A stretch of DNA of 64,000 nt from Acidovorax sp. MR-S7 (GCF_000400995.2 NZ_DF238983.1:1-64000), one strand, 5' to 3'. Shown: positions 54,968 to 63,785, numbered from the stretch's first letter. Program-made: numbers and translations. The notes: a model not told the origin generated them from the sequence alone.

Positions 54968-55963
54968 CCTTGCGGGCGCCATGAAATGACCTTGAACACG
55001 CTCTAAGCTTTCCACCCATTCGGTGATGGTGCGCTGGTCGGTCAGCACGCGCACCTGCTGAAAGGCCGCCTCGGCTTGGGGGTAGCGCCGGCGCAGCAGG
55101 TTCAGCCACTGCTTGAGCCGGCCGGCGCGCTGGCGCGGATCCAGGTCTTCGCACACCAAGTGCCAGAAACGGGCGATGTGCGGCGGCAGCGCCTCCCAGG
55201 GCAGCGGCGGCGCATCGGGCCGGCCCGCATCCACGGCGCGGATGGCCAGCGCCAGCCCGGGGTCGGCCACGATGCCGCGGCCCAGCATGAGCGCGCCGCA
55301 GCCCGATACGGCGCGGCAGCGCAGCGCGTCGGCCACGGTCCAGATCTCGCCGTTGGCGACCACGGGGATGCGCACCGCCGCGCGGATGGCGGGGATCTGC
55401 TCCCAATAGGCAGGCGGGCGGTAGCCGTCGGCCTTGGTGCGTGCGTGCACCACCAGCTCGCAGGCGCCGCCGTCCTGCATGGCCTGCGCGCAGTCGAGCG
55501 CCAGGCGGGCGTCGTCGTAGCCCAGCCGCATCTTGGCCGACACGGGCAGGCGGGCCGGCACCGCGCGGCGCACGGCGGCCACCACGGCGGCGATGCGTTC
55601 GGGCTCGCGCAGCAGCGCGGCGCCGCCGCCGTGGCGGTTCACCGTCTTGGCGGGACAGCCGAAGTTCAGGTCGATGCCCTCGGGGCCCAGCTCTGCCAGG
55701 CGGGCGGCGTTCTCGGCCATGCTCACCGGGTCGGAGCCCAGCAGCTGCGCCCGCACCGGCACGCCCGACAGCGTGCGGCCGCCGTTGTGCAGCTCGGGGA
55801 TGTAGCGCAGGAACACCTTGTCCGGCAGCAGGCTGCCGGTGATGCGGATGAACTCCGACACGCACCGGTCCACCCCGCCCACGCGGGTGAGCACGTCGCG
55901 CAGCACGAAGTCGAGCAGCCCCTCCATGGGGGCGAGCAGCAGCGGCGGTGCGGATGCGCTCAT
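54947..55963 (-). CDS. dusC: tRNA-dihydrouridine(16) synthase DusC
   Basis: A 338-residue flavoenzyme that reduces a specific tRNA uridine to dihydrouridine. The TIM barrel opens with LLLAPMEGLLDFVLRD, the catalytic cysteine is about residue 103 (NFGCPAKTVNRHGGGAAL), and IPVVANGEIWTVADA completes the FMN site. The subgroup with MEGLLD and SEFIR fits DusC. The last 17 residues (RVQGHFMAPARQQTAAI) are encoded by the fold-back element, so the natural C-terminus has been replaced. The C-terminal tail is outside the catalytic core, so activity is probably kept. Confidence 0.93.
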   Translation of the reverse strand: MSASAPPLLLAPMEGLLDFVLRDVLTRVGGVDRCVSEFIRITGSLLPDKVFLRYIPELHNGGRTLSGVPVRAQLLGSDPVSMAENAARLAELGPEGIDLNFGCPAKTVNRHGGGAALLREPERIAAVVAAVRRAVPARLPVSAKMRLGYDDARLALDCAQAMQDGGACELVVHARTKADGYRPPAYWEQIPAIRAAVRIPVVANGEIWTVADALRCRAVSGCGALMLGRGIVADPGLALAIRAVDAGRPDAPPLPWEALPPHIARFWHLVCEDLDPRQRAGRLKQWLNLLRRRYPQAEAAFQQVRVLTDQRTITEWVESLERVQGHFMAPARQQTAAI

Positions 55964-55968
55964 TCTTG

Positions 55969-56021
55969 AATGAAATCAGCCTCTAGCGCTTATGCAGCAA
56001 GCGCAACCAGCTATCAAAAGA
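55969..56021 (-). repeat. Dispersed 3'-intergenic palindromic repeat, copy 10
   Basis: Orientation B: AATCAGCCTCTAGCGCTT-ATGCAG-CAAGCGCAACCAGCTATCAAAA. It fills the gap between the methyltransferase stop (56026) and the dusC start, both on the minus strand. Confidence 0.88.
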
Positions 56022-56025
56022 GGAG

Positions 56026-57183
56026 TTACGAATCTGTGGCGTGCACACCCAGGCGCCAAAGCGAGGTGACCTCGGCCGTGCGCGCGCCGGCCAGCACGTC
56101 GCCGCCGGCCGTGGCCTTGCCATGGCGCGGGCGGATGTCGTGGCGGCCGAGCACCTCCAACCCGGCGGCAGCGATCCAGCCGAGCAGGTCGCCCCGGCTG
56201 CGCAGGCGCAGGTGCTCGGCCAGGTCGGACAGGATGAGCCAGCCCTCGCCCTGCGGAGCCAGATGCGCTGCCAGGCCCGCGAGGAAGCCGCGCAGCATGC
56301 GGCCGCCCTCGTCGTACACCGCGCGCTCGATGGGTGCAGCGGCCTTGGCCGGCAGCCAGGGCGGGTTGCAGACGATGAGCGGGGCACGCCCCTCTGGGAA
56401 CAGGTCGGCTTGCAGCAGCTCCACGCGGCCGGCCAGGCCCAGGCGGGCCAAGTTGTCCTGCGCGCAGGCCAGGGCGCGCGGGTCCAGCTCGGTCGCCACC
56501 ACGCGGTCCACGCCGCGCCGCGCCAGCACGGCGGCCAGCACGCCGGTGCCGGTGCCGATCTCGAAGGCCAGCGCCTCCGCGCCCGGCGGCAGCGGCGCCT
56601 GGGCGACCAGGTCCACGTATTCGCCGCGCACGGGCGAGAACACGCCGTAGTGCGGATGGATGCGCGCGTCCAGCGCAGGCACGTGCACACCCTTCTTGCG
56701 CCATTCGTGCGCGCCCACAGCCCCTAGCAGCTCGCGCAGCGAGACGACGCAGGGCGCGCCGGGCGCGGCGCCCCAGGCCTCGGCACAGGCCACGCGCCAG
56801 TCGGGCGCGCGGCGCAGGGCGATGCCCCAGTCGGGCTCCAGCCCGATCAGCAGCAGGCCCAGCAGGCGCGCGCGCTGCGCCTGCGCCTGACGGTGCAGGT
56901 GGAAGGCGTGCGGGAACTCCGGGGCTGCGGCGTGCTTGCCGCCCTTGCCGCCCTTGCGGTCCTTGCGCGGACGGTCGATGCGGCGCTTGAGCGCATCCAG
57001 CAGGTGGCGCGCGTTCTGGAAGTCGCCGCGCCACAGCAGGCCCGTGCCTTCGCACACCAGGCGATAAGCGGCGTCGGCGGCCAGCGTGTCGTCGGCCAGC
57101 ACCACGCGGCGCGGCGCGCCGGCGCCGCTTTCGGAGCGCCACGGCGCGCTGCGCTCATCGCCGTGCTCGCTCCAGTGGATCAT
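56026..57183 (-). CDS. Class I SAM-dependent methyltransferase (RlmG/HemK-like)
   Basis: A 385-residue protein. The C-terminal half is a methyltransferase with motif I FEIGTGTGVLAAVL at about residues 208-221 and NPPW at about 273-276. NPPW/NPPY marks enzymes that methylate nitrogen of planar groups, such as rRNA bases or glutamine. The N-terminal 200 residues are not a domain I recognise. The ATG overlaps the GNAT gene's stop by four bases (ATGA), indicating coupling. The target molecule is unknown. Confidence 0.85.
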   Translation of the reverse strand: MIHWSEHGDERSAPWRSESGAGAPRRVVLADDTLAADAAYRLVCEGTGLLWRGDFQNARHLLDALKRRIDRPRKDRKGGKGGKHAAAPEFPHAFHLHRQAQAQRARLLGLLLIGLEPDWGIALRRAPDWRVACAEAWGAAPGAPCVVSLRELLGAVGAHEWRKKGVHVPALDARIHPHYGVFSPVRGEYVDLVAQAPLPPGAEALAFEIGTGTGVLAAVLARRGVDRVVATELDPRALACAQDNLARLGLAGRVELLQADLFPEGRAPLIVCNPPWLPAKAAAPIERAVYDEGGRMLRGFLAGLAAHLAPQGEGWLILSDLAEHLRLRSRGDLLGWIAAAGLEVLGRHDIRPRHGKATAGGDVLAGARTAEVTSLWRLGVHATDS

Positions 57184-57722
57184 GCGGCGAGGGCGACCTG
57201 CTGGTTGATCGGACGCTTGAGGCGCACCTCCTCGATCTTCATGCCACCGACGACGGCCGTCTTGGCGGTCGTCATCTCGCGCTTGAAGCCGGCCAGCTCA
57301 TGGAAGCGCAGCGCGCGCTCGTTGCGCAGCGGCACCCAGGCGGTGACCGTGGTGCAGCCCTCTTCCTGCAGGCCGTCGCGGGCGGCGTCCCACAGGGCCA
57401 GGCCCACGCCCTGGTTCCAGTGCGTGGGGGCGGCGTAGATGGCCCAGATTTCGCCGGTGGTGGGGCGGGATTTTTCATCGCGCGAGCGGTCGAAGCCGAC
57501 GAAGCCGACGATCTTGTCGCCATCCACGGCCACCTGGACCTGGGGTTCGCAATATTCGATGGCCTCGCGCCAATAGGCTTGGCGCTTCTCCACCGAGGAC
57601 ATGGATTTCAATTGCTCGTCTGGCACCAGACCGCGATAGGCCTCCATCGCAGCGGCGGTATGGACCTGGGCGATGGCTTTGGCATCGCGAAGGGTGGCGG
57701 GACGAACCTGGATACTGGACAT
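57180..57722 (-). CDS. GNAT-family N-acetyltransferase
   Basis: A 180-residue acetyltransferase. The N-terminus IQVRPATLRDAKAIAQVHTAAAMEAYRG and the acetyl-CoA loop region NQGVGLALWDAARDGL are typical, with ERALRFHELAGFKRE near the end. I chose the ATG at 57722; the longer frame has 31 extra unrelated residues. It precedes and is coupled to the methyltransferase gene. The substrate may be an amino acid, antibiotic or protein; the sequence does not tell. Confidence 0.9.
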   Translation of the reverse strand: MSSIQVRPATLRDAKAIAQVHTAAAMEAYRGLVPDEQLKSMSSVEKRQAYWREAIEYCEPQVQVAVDGDKIVGFVGFDRSRDEKSRPTTGEIWAIYAAPTHWNQGVGLALWDAARDGLQEEGCTTVTAWVPLRNERALRFHELAGFKREMTTAKTAVVGGMKIEEVRLKRPINQQVALAA

Positions 57723-57854
57723 GGGGAAACGGAAACGGGTGGGAAACGAAAAACCCGCTATTGTCGCGCAAACGGATTTTCGCTTCCTACCCCCTGCTGT
57801 TTCCACGTTCCCCACCGTGCCATTGCACGCAAACGGCGCCAGTTGTGGCAGGCG

Positions 57855-59300
57855 CTACATCAGCCTGCGCAGCATCGCCATGACTTGGTCGAAGCGCGCT
57901 CCGTAGGGCGGGTACAGCAGGTGCCCCAGGGACCAGCGCGACTGCGCCAGCACCGACTTCTGGTGGCAAAAGCGCAGGAAGCCCTGTTCGCCGTGGTAGG
58001 CCCCCCAGCCGCTGTCGCCCACGCCGCCGAAGGGCAGCGCGCCGTGCGCGATGTGCATCAGCGTGTCGTTCACCGACACGCCGCCGCTCACCGTGCGGCG
58101 CAGCACGTCGTCGCGCACCTGCTCGCTGCGGCCGAACCAGTACAGCGCCAGCGGGCGCGGGCGGGCGTTGATGTGGGCGATGGCGTCGTCCAGCCGCTCG
58201 TAGCCCAGCACGGGCAGCACCGGGCCGAAGATTTCCTCCTGCATGAGCTGCATCTGCGGCGTGGCGCCAAACACCAGCACCGGCGCCATCTGCCGGCCCA
58301 CGCCATCGCCGATGCCCTGGGGCGGTGGTGGCGGCGAGCCCGGCACGGGCTGCATCACCTGCACCTCGGCCCCCTGGGTCTGCGCCTGCTGCAGCATGGT
58401 GCGCAGCCGCGCGAAGTGGCGTGTGGTGATGATCGACGCGTAGTCCGGATTGCCCTCGAAGTACGGAAACAGCCGCGCCACGGCCGCACGGAAGGCGTCG
58501 GCGAACGCTGCCTCGCTGCCGCGCGGCAGCAGCACGTAATCGGGCGCGATGCACGTTTGCCCCGCGTTGAGCAGCTTGCCGTGGGCGATTTTGAGCGCGG
58601 CATCCTGCATGTCGCAGTCCGCATCGATGATGCAGGGCGACTTGCCGCCCAGCTCCAGCGTGGTCGGCGTGAGGTTGGCCGCCGCCGCCTGCGCCACCTT
58701 GCGGCCCACGGCCGTGGAGCCGGTGAACACGAGGTGGTCGAACGGCAGCGAGGCGACCAGCGCCGCCGTGGCCGCGTCGCCCTGCACCACGCAGAACTCG
58801 TCGGGCGCGAAGAACTGCGCCACCAGCGCCGCGAGCTGCGCCGAGGTGTGCGGCGTGAGCTCGCTGGGCTTGAGCACCACGCGGTTGCCCGCCGCCAGCG
58901 CGCCGATGGCCGGCGCCAGCGCGAGCTGCACCGGGTAGTTCCACGGCGAGATGATGCCCACCACGCCTAGCGGCTGCCGCTCGATCCAGCCGCGCGCGGG
59001 CTGCAGGAACAGCGGCGTGCGCACCTTGCGCGGCCGGCACCAGCGCGCCAGGTGCCGCAGCGTGTGCGCGAGTTCCGTGCGCAGCAGGAACAGATCCGCC
59101 ACCTCGGTCAGGCGCTGCGAGCGCATGCCGAAGTCCGCCTGCACTGCTGCCGCCAGCACGGGGCCATGCTCGTCGAGCATCTTGGACAGGCGCAGCAGCC
59201 GCTCGCGGCGCACCATCAGCGGCACGTCGGGGTGCGCGCGGCTGGCATGGTGCTGGATCTCGAACAGGTGGCGGATGTCGTCAGGGCTCATGGCTTCCAT
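57855..59300 (-). CDS. Aldehyde dehydrogenase, coniferyl-aldehyde type
   Basis: A 481-residue NAD(P)-dependent aldehyde dehydrogenase. Landmarks are PWNYPVQLALAPAIGALAAGN, the FTGSTAVGRKV cofactor loop, the Glu region LELGGKSPCII and the catalytic Cys in NAGQTCIAPDY. The subgroup is that of coniferyl aldehyde dehydrogenase and long-chain aldehyde dehydrogenases. The start may be the ATG at 59300 or 59291; neither has a convincing ribosome site. It is divergent from the GFA gene. Confidence 0.92.
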   Translation of the reverse strand: MEAMSPDDIRHLFEIQHHASRAHPDVPLMVRRERLLRLSKMLDEHGPVLAAAVQADFGMRSQRLTEVADLFLLRTELAHTLRHLARWCRPRKVRTPLFLQPARGWIERQPLGVVGIISPWNYPVQLALAPAIGALAAGNRVVLKPSELTPHTSAQLAALVAQFFAPDEFCVVQGDAATAALVASLPFDHLVFTGSTAVGRKVAQAAAANLTPTTLELGGKSPCIIDADCDMQDAALKIAHGKLLNAGQTCIAPDYVLLPRGSEAAFADAFRAAVARLFPYFEGNPDYASIITTRHFARLRTMLQQAQTQGAEVQVMQPVPGSPPPPPQGIGDGVGRQMAPVLVFGATPQMQLMQEEIFGPVLPVLGYERLDDAIAHINARPRPLALYWFGRSEQVRDDVLRRTVSGGVSVNDTLMHIAHGALPFGGVGDSGWGAYHGEQGFLRFCHQKSVLAQSRWSLGHLLYPPYGARFDQVMAMLRRLM

Positions 59301-59409
59301 GATAGGGCGCGCAGGGACGCCGTTGGCGCAAAGGCACGTGACATTGTTTTGCCGCACGGTCCTTCGTAAGATGCCCTACCCCTTCCCCAGACCTGAAAGG
59401 CCCATCGAG

Positions 59410-59814
59410 ATGAACGGTCATTGCCTCTGCGGCGCAGTCAGCTTCACGTCGCCCGACACGAAAGAGATCGGCGCCTGCCATTGCGGCTTCTGCCGCCGCT
59501 GGGGCGGCGGGCCGATGCTGGCCGTGCATTGCGGGCCGGACGTGGCGTTCACGGGCGAGGACCAGATCGCCGTCTACGCGTCCTCGGACTGGGCGCAGCG
59601 CGCCTTCTGCAAGCGGTGCGGCACGCACCTGTACTACAAGCTGCTGGCGACGGGCGAGTATTTCGTCCCTGCCGGAGCGTTCGACACGCAGGACTTCACG
59701 CTGGCCAGCCAGATATACATCGACAACAAGCCCGCGTACTACACCTTCGCGGAACAGACGCCGATGCTCACGGAACAGCAGGTGATCGCGCAGTATGCGC
59801 CGCCCAGCGATTGA
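59410..59814 (+). CDS. GFA-family zinc protein
   Basis: A 134-residue protein of the glutathione-dependent formaldehyde-activating (GFA) family. Zinc ligands are CLC at residues 5-7, CHCGFC at 23-28 and FCKRCG near 71-75. The ATG at 59410 has AAAGG upstream; an upstream in-frame Met at about 59371 is less likely. Despite the family name, most members have no proven activity. Its position divergent from an aldehyde dehydrogenase may point to joint aldehyde detoxification, which is inference. Confidence 0.9.
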   Translation: MNGHCLCGAVSFTSPDTKEIGACHCGFCRRWGGGPMLAVHCGPDVAFTGEDQIAVYASSDWAQRAFCKRCGTHLYYKLLATGEYFVPAGAFDTQDFTLASQIYIDNKPAYYTFAEQTPMLTEQQVIAQYAPPSD

Positions 59815-59817
59815 GGC

Positions 59818-59867
59818 TTTTTTTGGCCTCCGGCGCTTATCCAGCAAGCGCAAGCAGCTCATCTTTC
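59818..59867 (-). repeat. Dispersed 3'-intergenic palindromic repeat, copy 11
   Basis: Orientation B: TTTTTTGGCCTCCGGCGCTT-ATCCAG-CAAGCGCAAGCAGCTCAT. It begins within 4 bases of the GFA stop codon, between the GFA and PIG-L genes. Confidence 0.88.
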
Positions 59868-59955
59868 TGCAGCACCCGGAGAAGAACAGCCGTTCGTGAG
59901 CCGGACAATCGCGCACGCGACACAGCGCTTCGCGTCCACCTGCACCATGTAGGGC

Positions 59956-60657
59956 ATGCCCACGCAACGCCCTAAAAGAATCCTGCTGCTGAGCCCCCAT
60001 GCCGACGATGCCGAACTGGGCGCTGGCGGCTACCTCGCCAGCAGCGCGGCACACGGCTCCGAGGTGATGGTCGTTCTGGCCACTGCGGGACCGTCAGCGG
60101 AATCGCGCCCCCATGCCGAAGCCATTGCCGACTTGCGCATGGACGAATGCGCCCGCGCCATGGAAATACTGGGCGTGCAGCACCTGCGCCTCCTAAGCCG
60201 AGGCTGCGATGGAGAACTAGCGCAGAAACTGCCCACAAGCCGTCTGGTCACCCTACTCGATGGCCTGATCGACAGCTTCGCTCCTGACGAAGTCCTGCTG
60301 CCCCTGCCCTCGTCTCACCAGGACCACATGCATTGCTGGAACGCAGGCATCGCCGCGACCCGCCCCCGCTTACAAGGCCACCGGCCTGATCTGGTGGCGG
60401 GGTATGAATATCCATTGAGCCACTGGGGTGCAGGTGCTTCTTTCCACGCCTTCCAGGGCGGGATGTACGTGGACATCACACCGCACTGGCCCCGCAAGGT
60501 CGCGGCCCTGCGCGCGCACGCCTCTCAGATGGGGCATAAGAGCCACCATCACCCCATCGGTGTCGAAGGCGCAAGCGCCCTCGCCCGTCTGCGTGGCATC
60601 GAAGCAGGGTGCCAATTCGCTGAGCTACTGCATGTGGTGCGCATGGTTCGGCGCTGA
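59956..60657 (+). CDS. PIG-L family deacetylase
   Basis: A 233-residue zinc-dependent deacetylase. The signature SPHADDAELGAGG supplies metal ligands His15 and Asp18, and SSHQDHMHCWNAG supplies the later histidine. PIG-L/LmbE enzymes remove acetyl from N-acetylglucosamine derivatives in sugar-lipid, mycothiol-like or capsule pathways. It opens a four- to five-gene cluster with a double-AAA+ ATPase, 15 bases before it, so the two are probably cotranscribed. The substrate is unknown. No glycosyltransferase is seen here. Confidence 0.88.
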   Translation: MPTQRPKRILLLSPHADDAELGAGGYLASSAAHGSEVMVVLATAGPSAESRPHAEAIADLRMDECARAMEILGVQHLRLLSRGCDGELAQKLPTSRLVTLLDGLIDSFAPDEVLLPLPSSHQDHMHCWNAGIAATRPRLQGHRPDLVAGYEYPLSHWGAGASFHAFQGGMYVDITPHWPRKVAALRAHASQMGHKSHHHPIGVEGASALARLRGIEAGCQFAELLHVVRMVRR

Positions 60658-60672
60658 CGGAAGCAATCATTC

Positions 60673-62766
60673 ATGCGCAGCATCCGCAGCCACGCCCTAT
60701 CGCCCTCTCATCCACCGGAACCGGCTCCCTGGCTGCGCCTATGGCTGCTCCGTTTGCTGGTGCCGCTGGGGGGGCTCAAGACATACCTCAAGGACGTCTA
60801 TGCTTCCGACGACACGTTGGCCACGCTTCTGGGCATGGAAATTCCTGCCGCTCCTGGCGAACACGACACGAAAACAACATGGACCGCGTTGCGCCGGCAG
60901 CACATGGCTGCCGAGCGCCGGTCGCACGACGCCGCCGTGCCGCAATGCCTTGCGGTTAATGTGGAGCGCCTGGGTAAGCTCGTCGGCCTGAGGGCCAGCG
61001 AATGCCGCATTCTCGAATTCACGGTGTTACTGCACACGGAACATCTGCTGGAGGAAGTGGCGGACTTCCTGGGGCATAACTTGTCATTGGCCAAGGTTTG
61101 CCGTGCATTGACCGTGTTGCTCGACATCCCCGAACCAGAGGTAAGACAGGCACTCGACCTCAACGGCATTCTTACGCGTTCCGGCCTGATGAGCCTCGAC
61201 CGGCGCGGCACGAGCTCGCTGCGCGGCAAGCTCGACCTGCTGTCCAACAGCTTTGCGGACAACATGCTCTCCTCCGAAGCCGACCCCGTGCATCTCCTGC
61301 GCGGCACGGTAGCCCCCAGCCCCCCCGCACAACTGGGGCTGGATGATTTCCAGCACATCGCCGACTCGCTGTCGATCCTCAAGCCCTACCTACGCAAGAC
61401 CGTGCTCCAGGGACGCACAGGCGTCAATATCTTCGTGCATGGCAAGCCTGGCACGGGTAAAACCGAGTTGGCTAAGGCCCTGGCGCAATGGCTGGGATGC
61501 GAGCTGTTCGAGATCGCCAGCGAGGATGACAGAGGTGATCCGGCGGACGGCGACCGGCGGTTGCGTGCCTTTCGCGCGGCACAGAGCTTCTTTGCCCGGC
61601 GGCGGGCCCTGCTCCTGTTCGACGAGGTGGAAGACGTGTTCAGGGGCGGCGATAGCTACTGGGAACGCCAGAGCATCGCTCAAGCCCGCAAAGGCTGGAT
61701 GAACCGCATGCTCGATGCCAATCCGGTACCGACGCTGTGGCTCTCCAACTCCATCGAGACGCTCGATCCGGCCTTCATCCGGCGTTTCGACATGATCGTC
61801 GAGTTGCCTATTCCCCCCAAGCCGCAGCGCGAACGCATTCTGCACGCCCGTTGCGGCGACTTGCTGCCTCCCCGCCACTTGTCACGCATCGCCACGGTGG
61901 AATGTCTGGCTCCCGCCGTGGTCACACGGGCCAGTGCAGTCGTGCGCTCCATCCGAGAAGAACTGGGCGAAGCACGCCTCGCCCCCGCTCTCGAGCATCT
62001 CCTCCATAACACCTTATGCGCGCAAGGCCACCGGGGCATCAAGACGACCGGCTTCATTCAACTACCGGAAACCTACGATCCCGCCTTCATCCACACCGAC
62101 ATCGACCTGGCCAAGATCGCCGAGGGCCTGGCCACCACCCGCTCAGGGCGGATTTGCCTGTATGGCCCGCCAGGCACAGGGAAAACCGCCTATGCACGCT
62201 GGCTGGCCGAACATCTGGGCGCGCCACTGCACGCCAGGCGCGCATCCGACATCATCTCCATGTGGGTCGGGGAAACCGAGAAAAATCTGGCGCGCGCCTT
62301 TCGGGGGGCCGAGCATGAAGGCGCAGTACTGCTCGTCGACGAAGTGGACAGCTTCCTCCAAGACCGCCGCAATGCGCAGCACAGTTGGGAAGTCACCGCC
62401 GTCAACGAAATGCTCACCCAGATGGAAACATTCCCCGGCGTATTCATCGCCTCGACCAATCTGATGCATGGACTGGACCAAGCCGCCTTGCGCCGTTTCG
62501 ACATCAAGGCGCGGTTTGGCTTTCTGCGTCCCACACAAGCCTGGGCACTGCTCTGCCGCTACGCGACCTATCTGGAAATAGGACCTCCTGCACCGGAACT
62601 GGCGCTCCGCCTGGAGCGTCTTACCCACCTCACGCCAGGCGACTTCGCCGCCGTGCTGGGCCAGCATCGGCTGCACCGCATCACCTCGGCCGCCATGCTG
62701 GTGGAAGCGTTGGCAAGCGAATGCGCACTCAAGAATGGCGGCAGGACAAGCATCGGCTTTTTATGA
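60673..62766 (+). CDS. Double AAA+ domain ATPase
   Basis: A 697-residue protein. An N-terminal helical region of about 240 residues has no domain I recognise. Two complete AAA+ modules follow. The first has Walker A GKPGTGKT (257-264), Walker B LLLFDEVED (313-321), a sensor Asn near 359 and RRFD (370-373). The second has GPPGTGKT (498-505), VLLVDEVDS (552-560), sensor TN near 595 and RRFD (607-610). Both look active. The classical-clade order suggests a hexameric remodeller or unfoldase. Gene order PIG-L, this ATPase, DUF1810 is not one I can name. Confidence 0.88.
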   Translation: MRSIRSHALSPSHPPEPAPWLRLWLLRLLVPLGGLKTYLKDVYASDDTLATLLGMEIPAAPGEHDTKTTWTALRRQHMAAERRSHDAAVPQCLAVNVERLGKLVGLRASECRILEFTVLLHTEHLLEEVADFLGHNLSLAKVCRALTVLLDIPEPEVRQALDLNGILTRSGLMSLDRRGTSSLRGKLDLLSNSFADNMLSSEADPVHLLRGTVAPSPPAQLGLDDFQHIADSLSILKPYLRKTVLQGRTGVNIFVHGKPGTGKTELAKALAQWLGCELFEIASEDDRGDPADGDRRLRAFRAAQSFFARRRALLLFDEVEDVFRGGDSYWERQSIAQARKGWMNRMLDANPVPTLWLSNSIETLDPAFIRRFDMIVELPIPPKPQRERILHARCGDLLPPRHLSRIATVECLAPAVVTRASAVVRSIREELGEARLAPALEHLLHNTLCAQGHRGIKTTGFIQLPETYDPAFIHTDIDLAKIAEGLATTRSGRICLYGPPGTGKTAYARWLAEHLGAPLHARRASDIISMWVGETEKNLARAFRGAEHEGAVLLVDEVDSFLQDRRNAQHSWEVTAVNEMLTQMETFPGVFIASTNLMHGLDQAALRRFDIKARFGFLRPTQAWALLCRYATYLEIGPPAPELALRLERLTHLTPGDFAAVLGQHRLHRITSAAMLVEALASECALKNGGRTSIGFL

Positions 62767-62785
62767 TCCGTCGTAACGATCTGCC

Positions 62786-63217
62786 ATGAATACCTATTCG
62801 CTGGAGCGCTTTGTCCATGCGCAGCAATTCCACTACGCGCAGGCATTGGCGGAATTGCACGCAGGAAGAAAACAAACGCATTGGATGTGGTATGTGCTGC
62901 CGCAACTGCTCAGCCTGGGGCGCAGCCAGAAAGCGCATTACTACGGTATCGCCAATCGCGCCGAAGCCGCTGCCTATCTGGCGCATCCCCTGCTCGGCCC
63001 CAGGCTCATCGAATGCGTACGAGCCATTCTGGAACACAGGGACCGCAGCATCATCGACATATTGGGCTGGACCGACGGCATGAAACTCCAGTCATGCCTG
63101 ACCCTGTTCCGCGCCGTGGCTCCATCCGAACCCATATTTGGAAGCGCTCTACACGCTTTCTATGAGGGCCATGAGGATGAGCAGACCCTGCGCCTGCTGG
63201 CTACCACTGCTGCCTGA
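62786..63217 (+). CDS. DUF1810 family protein
   Basis: A 143-residue protein covering the DUF1810 domain fully. Landmarks are LERFVHAQQFHYAQALAEL, GRKQTHWMWYVLPQL, LGRSQKAHYYGI and YLAHPLLGPRLIEC. The Trp/Met/Trp cluster and basic residues are the family signature. Function is unknown. The start is 20 bases after the ATPase stop, so it belongs to the same transcript. Its 3' end overlaps a convergent gene by 17 bases. Confidence 0.9.
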   Translation: MNTYSLERFVHAQQFHYAQALAELHAGRKQTHWMWYVLPQLLSLGRSQKAHYYGIANRAEAAAYLAHPLLGPRLIECVRAILEHRDRSIIDILGWTDGMKLQSCLTLFRAVAPSEPIFGSALHAFYEGHEDEQTLRLLATTAA

Positions 63218-63785
63218 CGTGCTCTTGCAGCCGTTCCAGACTTCCTTGATACGACGCATCGGCGTTCCACAGCAAATCTCTTGCCAAGGTGGCCGCCAGC
63301 AGCAACACCCGTTCATGGCCCAGGCTTCCGCGCACCAAATCCAGCAATTGAAAGGCTTGCTCGCTACGCCCATGGCTTTCGTCTAGGAGTTGTACCTCTG
63401 GTGGAAAGACTTGGCATGCCCAACGGGCGAAGGAGCCATCCGCATGCATGGTCAGTTCGGCCTTCAGTCCCGGCTTTTGCACGATGGATTCGCGCTGCAT
63501 CTCGAAAGATGCACCGCAGGTGCCGCAATAACGGTGCTGGCTGGCTTGCGGCTGGAGGAACTCCTCCGTCACCGGGCCATCGTAGCCTGGGCGCTTCAGA
63601 AAATCCGGTATTTCGAGAATGCCGCCGCGCTGCCAGCGCACTGCTTCAGGGGTTTCAAGCAACGCCACGATGAGATCAGCTGCGGCGTAACGGTCACAGG
63701 GCGTGGCCTGCCGCTGCAGGGCGGCGGCACTCAGCAGTCCGACTAATTTTCCGTGAATGATGGAAAGCGACTTCAATTCCGTCAC
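63201..63785 (-). CDS. Unknown protein with CGTC zinc-knuckle-like motif
   Basis: A 194-residue protein I do not recognise. The start is GTG at 63785 with AGGAAG about nine bases upstream. A single CxxC (RYCGTCGASFEM near residue 86-96) could be half of a metal site. The C-terminal third is helical (LDLVRGSLGHERVLLLAATLA). Its GTGA start overlaps the stop of the next minus-strand gene by three bases, so both are translationally coupled. It is convergent with the DUF1810 gene. Base composition is somewhat less GC-rich than the housekeeping genes. Confidence 0.72.
   Translation of the reverse strand: MTELKSLSIIHGKLVGLLSAAALQRQATPCDRYAAADLIVALLETPEAVRWQRGGILEIPDFLKRPGYDGPVTEEFLQPQASQHRYCGTCGASFEMQRESIVQKPGLKAELTMHADGSFARWACQVFPPEVQLLDESHGRSEQAFQLLDLVRGSLGHERVLLLAATLARDLLWNADASYQGSLERLQEHVRQQW

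Larger units (their letters stand above)
54724..55003. mobile_element. 280-bp fold-back MITE-like element with terminal inverted repeats
   Basis: Left terminus 54724-54754 and right terminus 54973-55003 are inverted repeats, about 29 of 31 positions matching (GAGCGTGTTCAAGGTC at the outer ends). TAA flanks both sides (54721-54723 and 55004-55006), which would be a 3-bp target duplication. Two hairpins are nested inside (54754-54867 and 54881-54967). No gene for a transposase is present. It lies between convergent cls-like and dusC genes, and dusC reads into it. Terminal sequence and 3-bp TNA duplication recall some IS5-family groups, but this is inference. Confidence 0.72.

Noticed and set aside
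54745-55006. Short open frames on both strands within the fold-back element
   Set aside because: They are products of the inverted repeats, are similar in both directions and show no protein family, ribosome site or codon bias.
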